Below are positions 1 through 10,764 of a stretch of DNA of 64,000 bases, piece by piece (within the stretch, counting starts at the first letter, position 1; each line of letters begins with the position of its first letter). A program made the position numbers and the translations under genes. The notes below the pieces were generated by a model. It had not been told where the DNA came from, did not search any database, and was given only the letters and a program-made list of their open reading frames with translations. This DNA comes from Eukaryota sp. TZLM1-RC. Its lineage: Eukaryota; Metamonada: BaSk clade. The stretch covers positions 5,649,658 to 5,713,657 of the forward strand of contig JAUPSS010000004.1 of assembly GCA_040285825.1 (NCBI GenBank), read 5' to 3'.

Positions 1-520
1 CTATGGGTCTGACTAGAGGTGATCTAGTTGTTCCTGGTTTAAATGGTAGTTTTACTATTTTGGACGCCATGTCTATTGACCCTTGTAATTCCTCCAACGA
101 ACATTTCATTAACTCAGATGTAAATAATCCTCTTCTTGCAGGCGAAAAATATAAAATTGCTAAATATGCGAAACCCATTTCCTCGGTTAATGAAAATTCT
201 CATGCCCAATATAATTTATGTCCATTTGTTTTTTCTTTGCTTGGATCTCTAGGTAAGGCTGCTATGGCTTTCCTTGAGGATTTTGTTGTAGTTGTAAAGG
301 AAAGAACTGGAATAAATTTTCAATCGTGTTTACTGGCAAAACAGGATTGTATTTTCTATTTTTAAGGGAATGGTAACACTAATTTCTGATTCACTATCTT
401 CTTTTGGGAAATTTTCTGAATCTTTAGCGATTAATTGTTTTGATGTAGGGGAGGCAGGTTTTGAGGATGTGGAGTTTTAATTGTGTATTTCATATTTGTT
501 GTTGAATAAAAATAAATTAA
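1..520 (+). mobile_element. Family C non-LTR element, 3' end (RLE domain and 3' UTR)
   Basis: The window opens inside the endonuclease of a family C element. The frame from base 3 shows the nuclease core RGDLVVP..LDAMSID, with two aspartates 13 residues apart, followed by the basic FLEDF..VKERTG helix. The frame breaks near base 315, where one base is gained relative to the intact copy at 43,531-43,545, and the end is read in another frame to ..GFEDVEF and the stop TAA at 478-480. The 3' UTR is about 40 bp with AATAAA at 505-510, then merges into family D sequence without a long poly(A). The same C/D junction recurs near 12,950 and 15,265, so this is one insertion copied three times by local duplication. 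Confidence 0.88.
505..510 (+). promoter_or_regulatory. AATAAA polyadenylation signal in family C 3' UTR
   Basis: AATAAA lies about 25 bases after the C stop codon. A, B, C and E tails each carry AATAAA or AATAAAA within 15 bases of the point where inserted copies begin their A-run or TSD (for example A 1,357-1,364; B 48,956-48,961; E 43,854-43,860). Use as a cleavage signal is inferred from this constant position. Confidence 0.6.
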
Positions 521-728
521 TTGAAAAAGATAAAAACTTTTATCGAAAAAATCAAATTTTAAAAAAATGTTTTTCGAAAGAAAAATTAGTGAGAAAATTA
601 GCTTTAAAAGGACGTTTTGGATCTGCAAAACAATGTTTATTTTCTTCTGATTTAGCTGAATGTAATGAAAGCACATTGTTCCAATTGAATCATCTTCATC
701 CGGAAGAAAATTTTCATTGTACTAAACC
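521..728 (+). pseudogene. Family D fragment: linker before the RT domain
   Basis: This carries the family D segment between zinc ribbon and RT: a Lys-rich stretch, then VRKLALKGRFGSAKQCLFSS and ..LHPEENFHCTKP. It matches the D copy on the minus strand at 51,430-51,640 apart from small A-run differences. It stops at ATTGTACTAAACC (716-728), where a T-run begins a minus-strand B element. In the related locus 15,276-22,773 the same 13 bases reappear on the far side of B, showing they are a TSD. No start codon belongs to this piece. Confidence 0.82.
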
Positions 729-773
729 TTTTTTTTTAAAATTTAATTTTATTCTAAACCTATAAATCAACAT

Positions 774-1383
774 TATTATCCATGCAATGTGTAATTCCTA
801 TCATATTGAATCTTTTGTAGAACCTTTGTTGAGGTCTCTTGATATAAATGAAAGCGTAAGAGATTCAGAATATGGAAAACGACGTGCTGATGTTGTTGTG
901 CCCTCGTTTGATGATGTCATGAATGTTGTTGATGTCGTAACAGTGGATGTTTGCAAGAAAAATGCCTTGAAAAATGCTCAATCCGAAGTATCCCCCCTTG
1001 ATGACTCCGAATTGTACAAACGTATTGTATTGCAAATCCTTTAAAAAAATTGAAACATGTTCGCCATGTAGATAACCAAATTTGCCCATTTGCTATATCG
1101 TTGTATGGTCGTCTTGGAAAAACTGCTTTGAATTTTATTGATGATTTTGAAAATCTTGTGAAAAAAAGAATGAATAAGCGTTTTGATCGTCGCTTGTGGC
1201 TAAATCGTATTGTTTTTACTATTTTCAAATCAATTCCTAAAATGATTTCGAAAGCTTTAATGTCTGTCAGTGCACATTATGAAAACATTGCTGCTGTAAG
1301 GTTTGATGGTGTGGAAGCTTGTTTTGAAGATATTGACTTTTAGACTGTGGTTTTGAAAATAAATTAAAATTAAATTAAAAAAA
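774..1383 (+). mobile_element. Family A insert, 5'-truncated (RLE domain only)
   Basis: A 610-bp 3' fragment of family A inside the B 3' tail, bounded by the TSD ATAAATCAACAT. It encodes MCNSYHIESFVEPLLR, the nuclease core RADVVVP..VVDVVTVDV (D-x13-D), the KKY region and the end ..CFEDIDF with TAG at 1,341-1,343. Near 1,024 the native CGGAAAAAGTATGC reads CGTATTGTATTGC, which disrupts the KRKKYANPL segment and splits the frame. The tail contains AATAAA and ends in an A-run directly before the TSD, the expected product of target-primed reverse transcription. Confidence 0.88.
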
Positions 1384-1410
1384 ATAAATCAACATCTAAA
1401 AAATCCATCT

Positions 1411-3606
1411 TTTATTTAGTGATTTTAGTGGCTTTAACTAAACCTAATGGAAAAGTTCGCCCAATTGCCATTGGTGAAGCCATTTATCGCCTGATGTCTT
1501 CAGTAATTTTTAATCGAGTTTCAACAAAAGCTAAAGAATACTTTTTCTCCATTCCAATATGGAATCAAAACCATAGATGGAGCTTCAGTTGCAGCTTTGA
1601 CATCTGATCTGTTTTTCAATTGTCACGAAAATAGTTGCATTTTTAATCTTGATTTCAAAAATGCTTTCAATTCAGTGAAAAGAGATTCAATTTGGAAAGA
1701 AATCAAATCAAATTTTCCTGAACTCGAAACCTTTTTTTATAGGTTTTATGGTAATTCATCTGATTTAATTTTTAATTCTTTTTAATCTGGATTCTTTATC
1801 AGGAGTTAAACAAGGAGACCCTTTAGGTCCTTTCTTTTTTTGTCTTGCAATTCACCCAATTTTGAAAAAAATTAAAAGAAGAAAATTCTGACCTTCAAGT
1901 GGTAGCTTACATGGATGACATTTCTTGTATTGGTCCAGAAAGTACAATTAATAGGGTTGCTAATGAAGCTGCTACATTATACCAATCCATAGGTCTTGAT
2001 TTGAATGTTCAAAAATGTTTTTGTATTTCTAGGAAAAATGTTAAGTTAATAATTAATTCCCTCGAAGTTCCATATATTGATTATACTTCAACTAGTTTCT
2101 GCTTTCTGGGTTGCTATTTAGGTTTCGCCGAAAAGACACTTGACAGCCTTGAAAATTATTTAAATTCAATTAAAAAAGAGCTAGAAGTCATAAAGACTCT
2201 TGAATTGGAAAAACATCTTAAGTTTTTTCTTTTGAAAATTTGTTATGCTGGAAAAATTACTCATTTACTGCGATCATTACCTCCATCCCTAACTTACAAT
2301 TTTTGTAGACAATTTAACAAAATACGTACCCAATTTTTGGCTTATTTAATGTCTGTTGATCCATCAATTTTGAAAAATCATATTTTTTCTGATGTTCAAC
2401 TTGGCGGTGTTGGATTCAATTCATCAAAATATTTGACCAAAGCTGCATTTATTGGTGGTGGAAAAAATTTTGTATTTGAATTCTCTAGAAGATATCCTTT
2501 TGCCGAAAATCTTCTTGAAAATACAAATAGCATATTCCTGGATAACTTAAGAGAAGAAATATCCAGTTTATCTCCCGACTTATGGCAATCATGTTTCCCC
2601 ATATCCATTCAAGAAATTCCAGACAGAAGTTTATATTCATTAAAATTTGCGTTGAAAAAGCTCCAACGACATCTTTTTGAAAAATTTTGAAAACAAGGAT
2701 TTTATTGTTCGACTTAGCACGGCTAAGAAAGAAAAATCCTGCTTTTGCCAATTTTTGATTGATTTGAAGGACAGTTCATCTGCAGTTTTGATAAATCAAA
2801 TTCCCCAGATTTATGGTCTATTTTTGAATGACGACCAATGGACCACTGCTATGAGAATGCGTTGTTATTTATGGCCTTGTAATTTGCCCAATGATTTGTT
2901 TTTGTAAATGTGGAGCTGGTTTGACATTATCACATTTATTTAATTGTAATAGATATATTTCCTATCGTTCTACGTTGCATGATGCAGTCAGAGATCAAAT
3001 CCATGCAATGTGTAATTCCTATCATATTGAATCTTTTGTAGAACCTTTGTTGAGGTCTCTTGATATAAATGAAAGCGTAAGAGATTCAGAATATGGAAAA
3101 CGACGTGCTGATGTTGTTGTGCCCTCGTTTGATGATGTCATGAATGTTGTTGATGTCGTAACAGTGGATGTTTGCAAGAAAAATGCCTTGAAAAATGCTC
3201 AATCCGAAGTATCCCCCCTTGATGACTCCGAATTGTACAAACGGAAAAAGTATGCAAATCCTTTAAAAGAATTGAAACATGTTCGCCATGTAGATTACCA
3301 AATTTGCCCATTTGCTATATCGTTGTATGGTCGTCTTGGAAAAACTGCTTTGAATTTTATTGATGATTTTGAAAATCTTGTGAAAAAAAGAATGAATAAG
3401 CGTTTTTATCGTCGCTTGTGGCTAAATCGTATTGTTTTTACTATTTTCAAATCAATTCCTAAAATGATTTCGAAAGCTTTAATGTCTGTCAGTTCACATT
3501 ATGAAAACATTGCTGCTGTAAGGTTTGATGGTGTGGAAGCTTGTTTTGAAGATATTGACTTTTAGACTGTGGTTTTGAAAATAAATTAAAAGTATGTTAA
3601 AAAAAA
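1411..3606 (+). mobile_element. Family A element, RT to 3' end, frameshifted
   Basis: Starts within the RT fingers (VALTKPNGKVRPIAIGEAIY, about 1,425-1,490) and runs to TAG at 3,563-3,565. RT motif A (FNLDFKNAFNSV, near 1,650), motif B (SGVKQGDPLGP, near 1,800), YMDDIS (near 1,910) and FLGCYLG (near 2,110) are all present but lie in different frames, because of an extra T in the Phe-Asn run near 1,783 and extra bases near 1,545, 1,870, 2,680 and 2,900. The 1,899-2,690 frame is open for 263 aa and covers palm to thumb; the 2,891-3,565 frame covers knuckle and RLE. The tail is the variant AAAAGTATGTT plus A-run. With the next copy it forms a head-to-tail A pair. Confidence 0.85.
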
Positions 3607-5617
3607 TGCAGCTTTGACATCTGATCTGTTTTTCAATTGTCACGAAAATAGTTGCATTTTTAATCTTGATTTCAAAAATGCTTTCAATTCAGTGAAAAGA
3701 GATTCAATTTGGAAAGAAATCAAATCAAATTTTCCTGAACTCGAAACCTTTTTTTATAGGTTTTATGGTAATTCATCTGATTTAATTTTTAATTCTTTTT
3801 AATCTGGATTCTTTATCAGGAGTTAAACAAGGAGACCCTTTAGGTCCTTTCTTTTTGTCTTGCAATTCACCCAATTTTGAAAAAAATTAAAAGAAGAAAA
3901 TTCTGACCTTCAAGTGGTAGCTTACATGGATGACATTTCTTGTATTGGTCCAGAAAGTACAATTAATAGGGTTGCTAATGAAGCTGCTACATTATACCAA
4001 TCCATAGGTCTTGATTTGAATGTTCAAAAATGTTTTTGTATTTCTAGAAAAAAATGTTAAGTTAATAATTAATTCCCTCGAAGTTCCATATATTGATTAT
4101 ACTTCAACTAGTTTCTGCTTTCTGGGTTGCTATTTAGGTTCCGCCGAAAAGACACTTGACAGCCTTGAAAATTATTTAAATTCAATTAAAAAGAGCTAGA
4201 AGTCATAAAGACTCTTGAATTGGAAAAACATCTTAAGTTTTCTCTTTTGAAAATTTGTTATGCTGGAAAAATTACTCATTTACTGCGATCATTACCTCCA
4301 TCCCTAACTTACAATTTTTGTAGACAATTTAACAAAATACGTACCCAATTTTTGGCTTATTTAATGTCTGTTGATCCATCAATTTTGAAAAATCATATTT
4401 TTTCTGATGTTCAACTTGGCGGTGTTGGATTCAATTCATCAAAATATTTGACCAAAGCTGCATTTATTGGTGGTGGAAAAAATTTTGTATTTGAATTCTC
4501 TAGAAGATATCCTTTGCCGAAAATCTTCTTGAAAATACAAATAGCCTATTCCTGGATAACTTAAGAGAAGAAATATCCAGTTTATCTCCCGACTTATGGC
4601 AATCATGTTTCCCCATATCCATTCAAGAAATTCCAGACAAAAAGTTTATATTCATTAAAATTTGCGTTGAAAAAGCTCCAACGACATCTTTTGAAAAATT
4701 TTGAAAACAAGGATTTTATTGTTCGACTTAGCACGGCTAAGAAAGAAAATCCTGCTTTGCCAATTTTTTGATTGATTTGAAGGACAGTTCATCTGCAGTT
4801 TTGATAAATCAAATTCCCCAGATTTATGGTCTATTTTTGAATGACGACCAATGGACCACTGCTATGAGAATGCGTTGTTATTTATGGCCTTGTAATTTGC
4901 CCAATGATTTGTTTTGTAAATGTGGAGCTGGTTTGACATTATCACATTTATTTAATTGTAATAGATATATTTCCTATCGTTCTACGTTGCATGATGCAGT
5001 CAGAGATCAAATCCATGCAATGTGTAATTCCTATCATATTGAATCTTTTGTAGAACCTTTGTTAAGGTCTCTTGATATAAATGAAAGCGTAAGAGATTCA
5101 GAATATGGAAAACGACGTGCTGATGTTGTTGTGCCCTCGTTTGATGATGTCATGAATGTTGTTGATGTCGTAACAGTGGATGTTTGCAAGAAAAATGCCT
5201 TGAAAAATGCTCAATCCGAAGTATCCCCCCTAGATGACTCCGAATTGTACAAACGGAAAAAGTATGCAAATCCTTTAAAAGAATTGAAACATGTTCGCCA
5301 TGTAGATTACCAAATTTGCCCATTTGCTATATCGTTGTATGGTCGTCTTGGAAAAACTGCTTTGAATTTTATTGATGATTTTGAAAATCTTGTGAAAAAA
5401 AGAATGAATAAGCGTTTTGATCGTCGCTTGTGGCTAAATCGTATAGTTTTTACTATTTTCAAATCAATTCCTAAAATGATTTCGAAAGCTTTAATGTCTG
5501 TCAGTGCACATTATGAATACATTGCTGCTGTAAGGTTTGATGGTGTGGAAGCTTGTTTTGAAGATATTGACTTTTAGACTGTGGTTTTGAAAATAAATTA
5601 AAATTAAATTAAAAAAA
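3607..5617 (+). mobile_element. Second head-to-tail family A element, RT to 3' end
   Basis: Begins at GCAGCTTTGACATCTGATC, just ahead of RT motif A, directly after the A-run of the previous A copy. It carries all RT motifs in shifted frames, then a clean frame from 4,768 to TAG 5,575-5,577 covering DSSSAVLINQIPQIYG, knuckle CKCGAGLTLSHLFNC and the full RLE. The tail is the common form (ATTAAATT plus A-run). The pair 1,411-5,617 is bracketed by the TSD AAAAAATCCATCT. Whether the pair arose by tandem duplication or by two insertions is not decided by the sequence. Confidence 0.84.
4768..5577 (+). CDS. Family A C-terminal fragment: knuckle and RLE domain
   Basis: An uninterrupted 269-aa frame holding the end of the thumb linker, a zinc knuckle CKCGAGLTLSHLFNC (C-x-C-x7-H-x3-C, about residues 50-64), the helix RSTLHDAVRDQI, and the endonuclease core with Asp residues 13 apart in RADVVVP..NVVDVVTVDV (about residues 115-135). 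After it come KKY, the ICPFAISLYGRLG segment and the basic FEKLVKKRMNKRF-like helix, ending CFEDIDF. In R2-type elements this domain makes the first-strand nick used to prime reverse transcription. The apparent start is not real: it is the 3' part of a longer frameshifted ORF. Confidence 0.82.
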   Translation: MIDLKDSSSAVLINQIPQIYGLFLNDDQWTTAMRMRCYLWPCNLPNDLFCKCGAGLTLSHLFNCNRYISYRSTLHDAVRDQIHAMCNSYHIESFVEPLLRSLDINESVRDSEYGKRRADVVVPSFDDVMNVVDVVTVDVCKKNALKNAQSEVSPLDDSELYKRKKYANPLKELKHVRHVDYQICPFAISLYGRLGKTALNFIDDFENLVKKRMNKRFDRRLWLNRIVFTIFKSIPKMISKALMSVSAHYEYIAAVRFDGVEACFEDIDF

Positions 5618-6994
5618 GTTAAAAAAATCCATCTCTCCCAGAACAAAAACACTAGATGCAACTCTCTCATAGTGAGATCCAAGAGAAAGCAAAGCATCAG
5701 AAACCATCTTCAACATTCCTTTAAAAATAGAAAACACAATTCTATTTTGCCAAAACAATCTGTTGAAATTTCTGCCAGTTCTTCTCTTTACAATCATTTC
5801 AAAATCATCCAAAAAACGTAAAGCAGTTGGTGCAAGTGAACCAAAAAGGGAAAATACAAATGGATACAAATTGTATTTTGCATGCTGTAGAGTGGCCAAT
5901 ATGGACAAAGGTTCATTGTATTTTTTGAATTTAAAATTTTCAGCATTTGAAAGGGGATTATGAATTTCAGAATTAACCAGCCTTTCATTTGAGGCATTAC
6001 AAGGATCAACAGACATTACATCCAATAAAGTGAAGGTTCCATCTAATCCAGGTAATATGACATCACCTCTATTATTCTTATGAAAATCATTTTCAGCATC
6101 AAACAGATTTGACAACAAAGGTTCCAAGAAGGATTCAATTCTATGAGATTTACACATACAATATAACTGGTCTCTTACAGCATCATGAACCTTGCTTCTA
6201 AAAGTAATAAAATGTTTACAATTTAACAAATGAGTAGTTGTAATTTCTCGAGAACATTTACAAATTAAATTATGAGGTAAATTATCAGGCCAGATAAAGG
6301 AACGAAATCTCATATTCAGAGTCCAAGCAGAATCGGATAAGAGAGTACCATAAACTTGTGGAATTGTTGTTACTAAGGCAGAAGAAGTACCGTCACACAT
6401 ATCTTGTAAAAGATTTGCAAAAGCGGGATTCTTTTTCTTGGCCAAGCCAAGTCTAACATCAAAATCCAAGCTTTCAAAAATCTTTGACAATTTTTGTTGA
6501 AGCTTTTTACAGCAAAACTGTAAATTAAATAGAGATCGGTTTGGAATTTCTTGAATTGATTGAGGAAAACATTTGGTCCAAATTTGTGGCGGTAATTTTT
6601 CAAGTTCACAAGATAACTCATACAAATAGGGACTACAATTGGGGACTAACAGATGAGAATCATCAGGAAATCTACGAGAAAAATTCATAAATAAAATTTT
6701 GCCACCACCCAAGAATGCTGATTGACACAAAATTGAAGATTTAGTAAAACCAATACCACCCAAATTTGCTGAAGAAAATAAATGGCTTTTCAACATTCCT
6801 GGTTCTACATCCAATAAATCAGCAAAAAATTCTGTTCTCAATGAATTAAAAGAACGACAAAAATCTAATGCTATGGAAGGAGCACAAGATCTCAAAATGT
6901 GGGTTATTCTCCCAGTGTAGCAAATTTTAAGCATGAAAAATTTAATATGCTTTTCTATATCTAAAGAAGAAATTGAATCAAGTTCAATTTTCAT
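5609..6994 (-). CDS. Family B C-terminal half: thumb, knuckle and RLE
   Basis: The longest open C-terminal half of family B (461 aa). It starts in the thumb (EKHIKFFMLKICY, residues 13-26), passes LGGIGFTKSSILCQSAFLGGG, the LPPQIWTKCFPQSIQEIPNR segment, knuckle CKCSREITTTHLLNC near residue 250, then RLE core RGDVILP..LLDVMSVD (D-x13-D) near residue 310 and the helix FEMIVKRRTGRNFNR. The final residues differ from family B because the frame runs into family A tail sequence past the TSD at 5,622-5,634; the native end DVDL-stop lies at 760-773. GGGKI(L)F replaces GGGKNF after a one-base change near 6,690. Confidence 0.8.
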   Translation of the reverse strand: MKIELDSISSLDIEKHIKFFMLKICYTGRITHILRSCAPSIALDFCRSFNSLRTEFFADLLDVEPGMLKSHLFSSANLGGIGFTKSSILCQSAFLGGGKILFMNFSRRFPDDSHLLVPNCSPYLYELSCELEKLPPQIWTKCFPQSIQEIPNRSLFNLQFCCKKLQQKLSKIFESLDFDVRLGLAKKKNPAFANLLQDMCDGTSSALVTTIPQVYGTLLSDSAWTLNMRFRSFIWPDNLPHNLICKCSREITTTHLLNCKHFITFRSKVHDAVRDQLYCMCKSHRIESFLEPLLSNLFDAENDFHKNNRGDVILPGLDGTFTLLDVMSVDPCNASNERLVNSEIHNPLSNAENFKFKKYNEPLSILATLQHAKYNLYPFVFSLFGSLAPTALRFLDDFEMIVKRRTGRNFNRLFWQNRIVFSIFKGMLKMVSDALLSLGSHYERVASSVFVLGEMDFFNFF

Positions 6995-8187
6995 TTTTCC
7001 AAAATAACTTGCAATTCATTCTGAATTTGAGGCACATTTCCTAACCAACAACCAAGGAACTTAAAAAGCATCACTACTATAATTAGTAAAAGGGACAATA
7101 GAATCGTTTATCACGAGGTCTTGAGCAGAAGAGCCAATCAGAAGGCATTTGCTGGCATTAAGATGAAGCCCAATATTTTCATATGAATCGGCAATTTTTT
7201 TGAGCAACCAATTCTAGTAAATCAAATGAACCAATCAAGGATATATCATCCATATAAGCAACTATTTTTATAGAAGGGTATTTTTGCTTAATGATATTTA
7301 AAGTTTTGTGAATAGCTAAACAAAACAATAATGGGCCTAAAGGATCTCCCTGCTTCACTCCAGAAGATGATTTAAGACCAAATGAATTAAAAATAAAATC
7401 TGATTCTTTCCCATAAAAATGGTAGAAAAAAACTCGATAGCTCAGGAAAATCAGATTTAATAACTTCAAAAATTGCTTCTCGCTTTACAGAATTAAAAGC
7501 ATTTTTAAAGTCGAGATTAAAAATAAAATTATTTTCCTCTGCATTAAAAAAGGTATCAGAGGCAATAGCAGCAACAGAAGCACCATCAATTGTTTTGATT
7601 CCAAATTGATGAGGATTCAAAAATGTAGAAGCTTTGTCTTTGACACGATCGAAGACAATTGATGCTAGCAAACGAGAAAGAGATTCACCAACAGCAACTG
7701 GGCGTATTCCATCAGGTTTGATTCCGTTTCCAGGCTTTACTAAAGCAATCAGACGTGCCGCGAGTAATTCAAATGGAGGATTAATTTTCAAAACAATCAA
7801 TTGTTGAAAATAGTGGGCTAGATCATCAGCAATTTCGGGAGCACTGGAACATGCTATTTTTAAGAGATCAAAAGAAATTCCAGATGGGCCTGCTGCTTTC
7901 CCCTTTGGCAATTTTTGAATAGCTTTAAGAACTTCAATTGCAGTAATAGGATTTTCAATCCAAAAAGGACACACTTCAGGCTTGCTGCACTTGAAATTTT
8001 CTTGAGGATGCAACTTTTGAAGTCTTTCAAGGGTATCAGAGTTTGCATCAGCCAAAGAAGAGGAAAACAAAGCCTGCTTTGCGGCACCATAACGACCACG
8101 TAAGCACAATTTACGGCAAATTTTTTGATTGTACAATTTTTCTATTTCCAAATTTTTTCTTAAAACAATTTTTGTTTTTTCTAGCAA
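6995..8187 (-). pseudogene. Family B RT fingers and palm, frameshifted
   Basis: Minus-strand RT core of the full-length B element. From its N side it shows CRKLCLRGRYGAAKQALFSS, LHPQENFKCSKP, the RT entry LPKGKAAGPSGISFDLLK, ARLIALVKPGNGIKPDGIRP, PHQFGIKTIDGASVAAIAS, motif A FNLDFKNAFNSV, motif B SGVKQGDPLGP, YMDDIS near 7,245 and FLGCWLG near 7,045. Extra bases near 7,425 (Phe/Leu run after LSSFF), 7,195 and 7,060 divide it into at least three frames. The catalytic Asp residues remain encoded. As written the copy cannot give one protein. Confidence 0.84.
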
Positions 8188-8979
8188 AATATTTCCAGAA
8201 GGATGAAATATTCCACTTATTATTTTTCAATTCAGAAGTAAAATTTCTCATTTCCATTGAGAAGGGGATTGTGCTGGCGGGACTTATTTCTACTGGGATC
8301 CGGAACGGGGGTCTAACGGTATCAACGGCTTTACAATTCGTACAAAACAGAAGTTTTCGACCATTTCGTGAATCTGCAACATCTTTTTTGCAAAATGGAC
8401 AACAAAAATTACTGTTTTCAGAAGGGGAAGAAGAGGGAACACTAGAAGCATTTAACTGTTGATCGTCAGAAACATTATTCTCAGCACCTTTCACAACGGC
8501 AACAGCTGGAACAGAACATTTGAGAATTTGTTGAGCAGATTGTAATTCAAATTCTCTTTTTTGTTTCTCAGGGCACGTTCTCGAATTATGACCACTGATA
8601 CCACAAATCGAACATTTTTAGAACCTTTTTAATGGCAGTGGTTTCATTTTTTTCAGTTCTTTCAATTTTGTCAATTTTTGAGTTAAAAGTAGAAATAGAC
8701 TTTTGACTTTTTGCAGTTTCAGCTGGAGAAAACAAATTTCGAGAAACGGAGTTGTTAATAGAACGCGCAACAGAACGCAAGGAACGTAATGGTGGTTTTT
8801 CTGTGTTTTTTTCTGGTACAATGATCAGTTTTTGAATGAAAATTTTTTTGAGATGAATTTCGAGCATAGCTTGTATTGTGGGGAGAGTGGGGAAGTGGAG
8901 TGGATGAGCTTGATCTGACTGGTAGAATCTTTGCTTGGGCGTTCCAATCAGTATCAGAGTCACTATCAGCCAAAGGCAT
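8111..8979 (-). pseudogene. Family B N-terminal domain: CCHC knuckle and zinc ribbon
   Basis: Begins at the ATG complement 8,977-8,979 with a Ser/Asp-rich start and a basic, low-complexity region, then the knuckle region CSICGISGHN.. near 8,595-8,620 and a Lys-rich spacer. The frame 8,111-8,494 has the zinc ribbon CPFC..CTNC (15 residues between the pairs) followed by VDTVRPP and IPVEISPASTIPFSMEMRNF. Frameshifts near 8,630 and 8,520 separate the parts. In known non-LTR elements such Cys/His modules bind nucleic acid; binding to the element RNA is an inference here. Confidence 0.78.
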
Positions 8980-9064
8980 CGTTTTGACAGAGAAACAGTA
9001 CGACTTTGACGCTTTGACAGAAAGTGAAATATGAAAGGGTTGACTAAGGGAGGGAGGAAAAAAA
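8980..9064 (-). promoter_or_regulatory. 5' UTR and putative promoter of family B
   Basis: About 85 bases precede the B start codon. The same leader occurs at 29,925-30,012, 37,651-37,742 and 45,496-45,581, each time beginning with a T-run and CTCCCTCCCTTAGTCAACC. A leader kept at the extreme 5' end of every full-length copy suggests an internal promoter or the transcription start. No core promoter motif can be assigned. Confidence 0.5.
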
Positions 9065-9130
9065 TTGTTGAGGATCTTGCTTCCTATTTTCAAAATTTAA
9101 TGTGTTTTAAATTATGTTCCTCCGCCTGAA

Positions 9131-9592
9131 TTGACTGCTGCCCGTTTAGTTGCTTTAGTTAAACCTGGTAAAGGTGACAAACCTGATGGAGTTAGACCAA
9201 TTGCTATTGGAGAGTCATTAACCAGATTGCTTTCTTCGCTTATTTTTAACAGAATTTCTACTAAAGCAATGGACTATTTGAAGCCTTTCCAATTTGGTAT
9301 AAAAACTGTTGAAGGTGCTTCTGTTGCTTCAATGACTTCAGATGTTTTTTTCAATAGTCAACAACATCAATATATTTTCAATTTGGATTTCAAAAATGCT
9401 TTCAATTCTGTGAAACGTAATTGTATTTTTGATGTGCTTCTTCAAGAATTTCCAGAACTTTCAGCCTATTTTTACTTATTTTATGGAAGAAAATCAGACT
9501 TAATTTTTGACTCCTTTACCCTTGAATCTTCTTCTGGTGTGAAACAAGGTGATCCTCTTGGCCCTTTGCTGTTTTTGTTTGGCTATTCATAA
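9131..9592 (+). CDS. Family C RT fragment (fingers to motif B)
   Basis: A 153-aa open piece: ARLVALVKPGKGDKPDGVRP, FQFGIKTVEGASVASMTSDV, motif A FNLDFKNAFNSV with the first catalytic Asp, and motif B SGVKQGDPLGP. It shifts frame just before the YMDDIS box (near 9,645) because of an extra T in the Leu-Phe run near 9,575. At 27,510-27,555 and 41,940-41,985 the same run keeps the frame open (GPLLFCLAIHN). The next frame supplies YMDDISIIGSFES. Confidence 0.8.
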   Translation: MTAARLVALVKPGKGDKPDGVRPIAIGESLTRLLSSLIFNRISTKAMDYLKPFQFGIKTVEGASVASMTSDVFFNSQQHQYIFNLDFKNAFNSVKRNCIFDVLLQEFPELSAYFYLFYGRKSDLIFDSFTLESSSGVKQGDPLGPLLFLFGYS

Positions 9593-10764
9593 TATTATTA
9601 AAATGACACAACAAGATTTCCCCGATTTGCGTATTGTTGCCTATATGGATGACATTTCTATTATTGGTTCTTTTGAAAGCATTTCTAGGGTCTCTGAAAA
9701 CATTGCGGCGAAATACAAAGAAATTGGATTAGCTTTGAACCCATCTAAATGTCTCTTGATTGGTAGAGAAAAACAATCTTTGATGATTGGTGGAGCTCAG
9801 ATTCCTTTTTATCAATTATGACCAACAAGCTTTTTAAGTTTCTTGGATGTTGGCTTGGCAATTTGGATGAAATTTATTCCCAGTTAAACAATTTATTGGA
9901 GAAGTTTGACAAGGATCTTAGTTTTATTGCTGAATGTGACATTGAGAAACACATCAAATTTTTTATTTTAAAAATTTGTTATTCTGGAAAATTCACTCAT
10001 ATTTTAAGGTCAACTCCCCTTCGGTATCTCTCAATTTTTGCAGATCTTTTAACAAACTTTGAGTAAAATTTTTTTCCTCATTATTGGAGGTAAATGAATC
10101 TTTAATTCGAAGTCATGTTTTTTGTTCTGCTGATTTAGGTGGAATTGGTTTCACGAAATCTTCGATTCTGTGTAAAGCAGCTTTTTTAGGAGGTGGAAAA
10201 AATTTTGTTTTTGAATTTTTTCAAAGGTTCCCTTTTGATGTTCATCTGATCAATGGTGAATCAAATTTTTATTTGAATCAACTTCAAATCGAATTATATA
10301 ATTTGCCTAGTGATATCTGGATTCAGTGTTTTCCTCAAAATGTTCAAGAAATTCCCACCCGATCACTTCCAAATTTACGTTTTGCTTGAAAAAGCTTCAG
10401 CACCATCTGGTTAAATTATATGAAGGCTTGGATTATGAAGTAAGACTTGGCTTGGCCAAAACTAAAAATCCCGCTTTCGGTAATTTTTTAAAGGATATTC
10501 GTGATAGTTCAGCTGCTGCTTTAGTAACTCAAGTTCCCTCTGTTTATGGACTTCTGTTAAAAGACAATGAATGGCTTCTAAACATGCGTTTTCGTTGTTT
10601 TCTGTGGCCAAACAATTTGCCCAATCATTTAACTTGTAAATGTGGTAAACCTCTTTTGTTTACTCATCTTTTGAACTGTAAACATTTCATTACGTTTAGA
10701 AGCAAAGTGCATAATAACGTCAGGGACCAAATTTATGTAATGTGCAAATCATATCGAGTAGATT

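Larger units (their letters stand above)
729..9064 (-). mobile_element. Family B element, full length, split by A insertions
   Basis: A complete minus-strand family B element. Its 3' tail lies at 729-773, continues at 1,384-1,410 and then at 5,622-9,064. The gaps are A inserts flanked by TSDs ATAAATCAACAT (762-773, 1,384-1,395) and AAAAAATCCATCT (1,398-1,410, 5,622-5,634). The coding start ATG is the complement of 8,977-8,979 (MPLADSDSDTDWN..). The stop is the complement of 760-762, far away because of the inserts. The 5' UTR (8,980-9,064) ends in the pyrimidine-rich CTCCCTCCCTTAGTC seen at three other B 5' ends, so this copy is not 5'-truncated. Several single-base frameshifts break the ORF. 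Its 5' end abuts a family C element head to head, and no TSD is visible there. Confidence 0.85.

Noticed and set aside
1800-1930. YMDD box as a sign of a retrovirus, hepadnavirus or LTR element
   Set aside because: There are no LTRs, protease, RNase H, integrase or envelope-like frames. RT motifs, A-rich 3' tails, TSDs of variable length and the C-terminal knuckle-RLE identify non-LTR retrotransposons.
5763-5963. Small plus-strand frame of 66 codons repeated many times opposite B
   Set aside because: It is antisense to the basic helix of the B endonuclease; repetition reflects B copy number, and no leader or independent conservation is visible.
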